From: Lentisphaeria bacterium
GTDB lineage: Bacteria; Verrucomicrobiota; Lentisphaeria; Oligosphaerales; Oligosphaeraceae
Direction: 5' to 3'
Length of the DNA stretch: 9,800 bases
NCBI GenBank assembly: GCA_016287975.1
Contig: JAEEXV010000156.1
Coordinates: 1 to 9,800, forward strand
How positions within the stretch are numbered: position 1 is the stretch's first letter; every line of letters begins with the position of its first letter. A program made the translations under genes and the position numbers. Shown here piece by piece: positions 8,734-9,800 of the stretch. Below the pieces are notes generated by a model. That model was not told the origin of the DNA and did no database searches. It saw only the letters and a program-made list of their open reading frames with translations.

Positions 8734-9800
8734 ATGTTGGAGATTTTGTTTCCCCGTCACGGGGCGGTGTTGAACCACAACCACGGCAAGGAGAGCGCGT
8801 CGGGGCTGTCGATCGAGGTGTGCGGCGAGTGCGACGGCATCGGCGAGCTCACGGTGAACGGCGTGGCGGCGCGCCGCTGCGGGCGCCGTTTCACGGCGGA
8901 GGTGACGCTGAAGGAGCAGTTCACGACGATCACGGCGGAGTTGTCGGGCACGGCGGGCCGCGCGGTGAGCGAGGTCAAGGTGGTGTGGGACAAGGCGTCG
9001 TTCAAGCGCTACAACTTCTTTGTGGACGACCATATCTTCTTCCTGACGGATCTGGCGCGGGAGCGTCCTGCGAAGGCCTTCGACCACTTCTACCTGGCCT
9101 TCTGGAAGAAGATGCACACATTGTATGGCACCAAGGTCACGTTGAACTGCTTCTATCGGAACGACCATGACGAGAAGAAGTTCACGCTTTCCGAGATGCC
9201 GGAGTGCTACAAGGGCGAGTTCGAGGAGAACTCGGATTGGCTGAAGCTCGCGTTCCATGCGTATTCGGAGTTCCCGGACCGCCCGTACCAGAATGTGTCG
9301 GGCGAGAAGCTGGGCGAGGACTACGAACTGGTGCAGCGCGAGATCGAGCGTTTCGCGGGGCCCGCGACCTTCAAGGAAGCGACGGTGCTGCACTGGGCGA
9401 TGGCGCGTCCGAGCGGCATCGCAGCTTTGGCCGCGCACGGCGTCAAGGTGCTGGAGGGGCAGTACACCAACTCGAACACGGGGCTGGCGGACCAGGCGGA
9501 GAAGGAGGTCTTCTGCGACGTGGGATACTTCATGCCGCTGGAGGAGTCGATCTACCTGCGCGACCACCGCGTCTGGTACGATTTCCGCGTCCCGATGACC
9601 TACATCCGCGGGACGGCGGTTCTGAACCTGGTTCCGATGGCGGAGATCCCCGCGCGAATCATCGGCGCGACCGACGAGGACACCACGGGGCAGGACATCG
9701 TGAACCTGGCTTCGCATGAGCAGTATTCGTTCCCGCGCTACTTCAACTACCTGCCCGACCATCTGGAGCGGCTGGAACTCGCCATCAAGATGATGACCGA
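8734..9800 (+). CDS. Large protein, beta-sandwich domain plus possible polysaccharide-deacetylase-like domain, 3' end missing
   Basis: The frame is open from ATG 8734 to the window end (355 codons), with GAGGT at 8721-8725 as ribosome binding site, 8 bases upstream. No signal peptide or membrane segment is visible. Residues 1 to about 88 look like a small beta-sandwich (ELTVNGVAARRCGRRFTAEVTL), resembling the glucodextranase-B or Ig-like modules of carbohydrate enzymes. From about 90 on there is a second domain with FFVDDHIFFLTDL (Asp98, Asp99, His100), an aromatic DHFYLAFWKKMH segment, SDWLKLAFHAYSEFPDRPY (His175) and a later TVLHW (His220). The Asp pair, the FHA histidine and the layout recall NodB-like deacetylase folds seen in uncharacterised proteins, but the canonical H-x3-H motif is not evident, so the catalytic claim is tentative. 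The coding pattern is strong: GCG, CTG, GAG and AAG codons throughout. It is divergent from the small membrane-protein gene across a 244-base promoter region. Confidence 0.85.
   Translation, partial: MLEILFPRHGAVLNHNHGKESASGLSIEVCGECDGIGELTVNGVAARRCGRRFTAEVTLKEQFTTITAELSGTAGRAVSEVKVVWDKASFKRYNFFVDDHIFFLTDLARERPAKAFDHFYLAFWKKMHTLYGTKVTLNCFYRNDHDEKKFTLSEMPECYKGEFEENSDWLKLAFHAYSEFPDRPYQNVSGEKLGEDYELVQREIERFAGPATFKEATVLHWAMARPSGIAALAAHGVKVLEGQYTNSNTGLADQAEKEVFCDVGYFMPLEESIYLRDHRVWYDFRVPMTYIRGTAVLNLVPMAEIPARIIGATDEDTTGQDIVNLASHEQYSFPRYFNYLPDHLERLELAIKMMT

Noticed and set aside
8716..9762. 348-codon minus-strand frame opposite the last gene
   Set aside because: The + frame has a ribosome binding site, balanced protein-like composition and stays open to the window end; the minus frame is Arg/Leu/Val/His-rich shadow.

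Overview
The window is GC-rich bacterial chromosome with six genes, two of them broken by the window edges. From left to right on the + strand lie the end of mfd (transcription-repair coupling factor), an alpha/beta-hydrolase (esterase-like), a TsaC/YrdC-type tRNA t6A synthesis enzyme, and a short KamA-type lysine 2,3-aminomutase. Then come two minus-strand genes, an AAA ATPase of the COG1672-like class and a 97-residue single-pass membrane protein. Divergent from these, on the + strand, is the start of a large unfamiliar protein with an N-terminal beta-sandwich-like domain and a possible polysaccharide-deacetylase-like domain.

The gene content is mostly housekeeping, and no defence system, CRISPR array, prophage or transposase is visible. 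The high GC, the GCG/GCC-rich codons, and the style of intergenic repeats (GGGATTGAA, GGACCCC and GGACTTT runs, plus AT-rich CGTAACGAAAATTTTCG palindromes) remind me of the PVC superphylum (Verrucomicrobiota, Kiritimatiellota or Lentisphaerota). That placement is an inference from memory and no marker here proves it.

The most unusual feature is the space between genes. Most longer gaps hold a different repeat: a 19-unit 9-bp array after mfd, a 25-unit 7-bp array after tsaC, a 50-bp AT-rich hairpin after kamA, and a related hairpin plus a degenerate 7-bp array upstream of the ATPase gene. The two AT-rich palindromes share an 18-base sequence and bracket the ATPase gene. They are the only hint of a possible mobile or modular unit.

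Regulation can be read best for the small membrane protein. It has a near-consensus sigma-70 promoter, a hairpin at the start of its 5' leader, a clear ribosome binding site and an intrinsic terminator. The hydrolase and tsaC genes are 10 bases apart and are probably cotranscribed; mfd and kamA point the same way but are separated from them by repeat-filled gaps of about 220 bases. Within several genes the favoured third codon base shifts from G at the 5' end to C toward the 3' end, on both strands.
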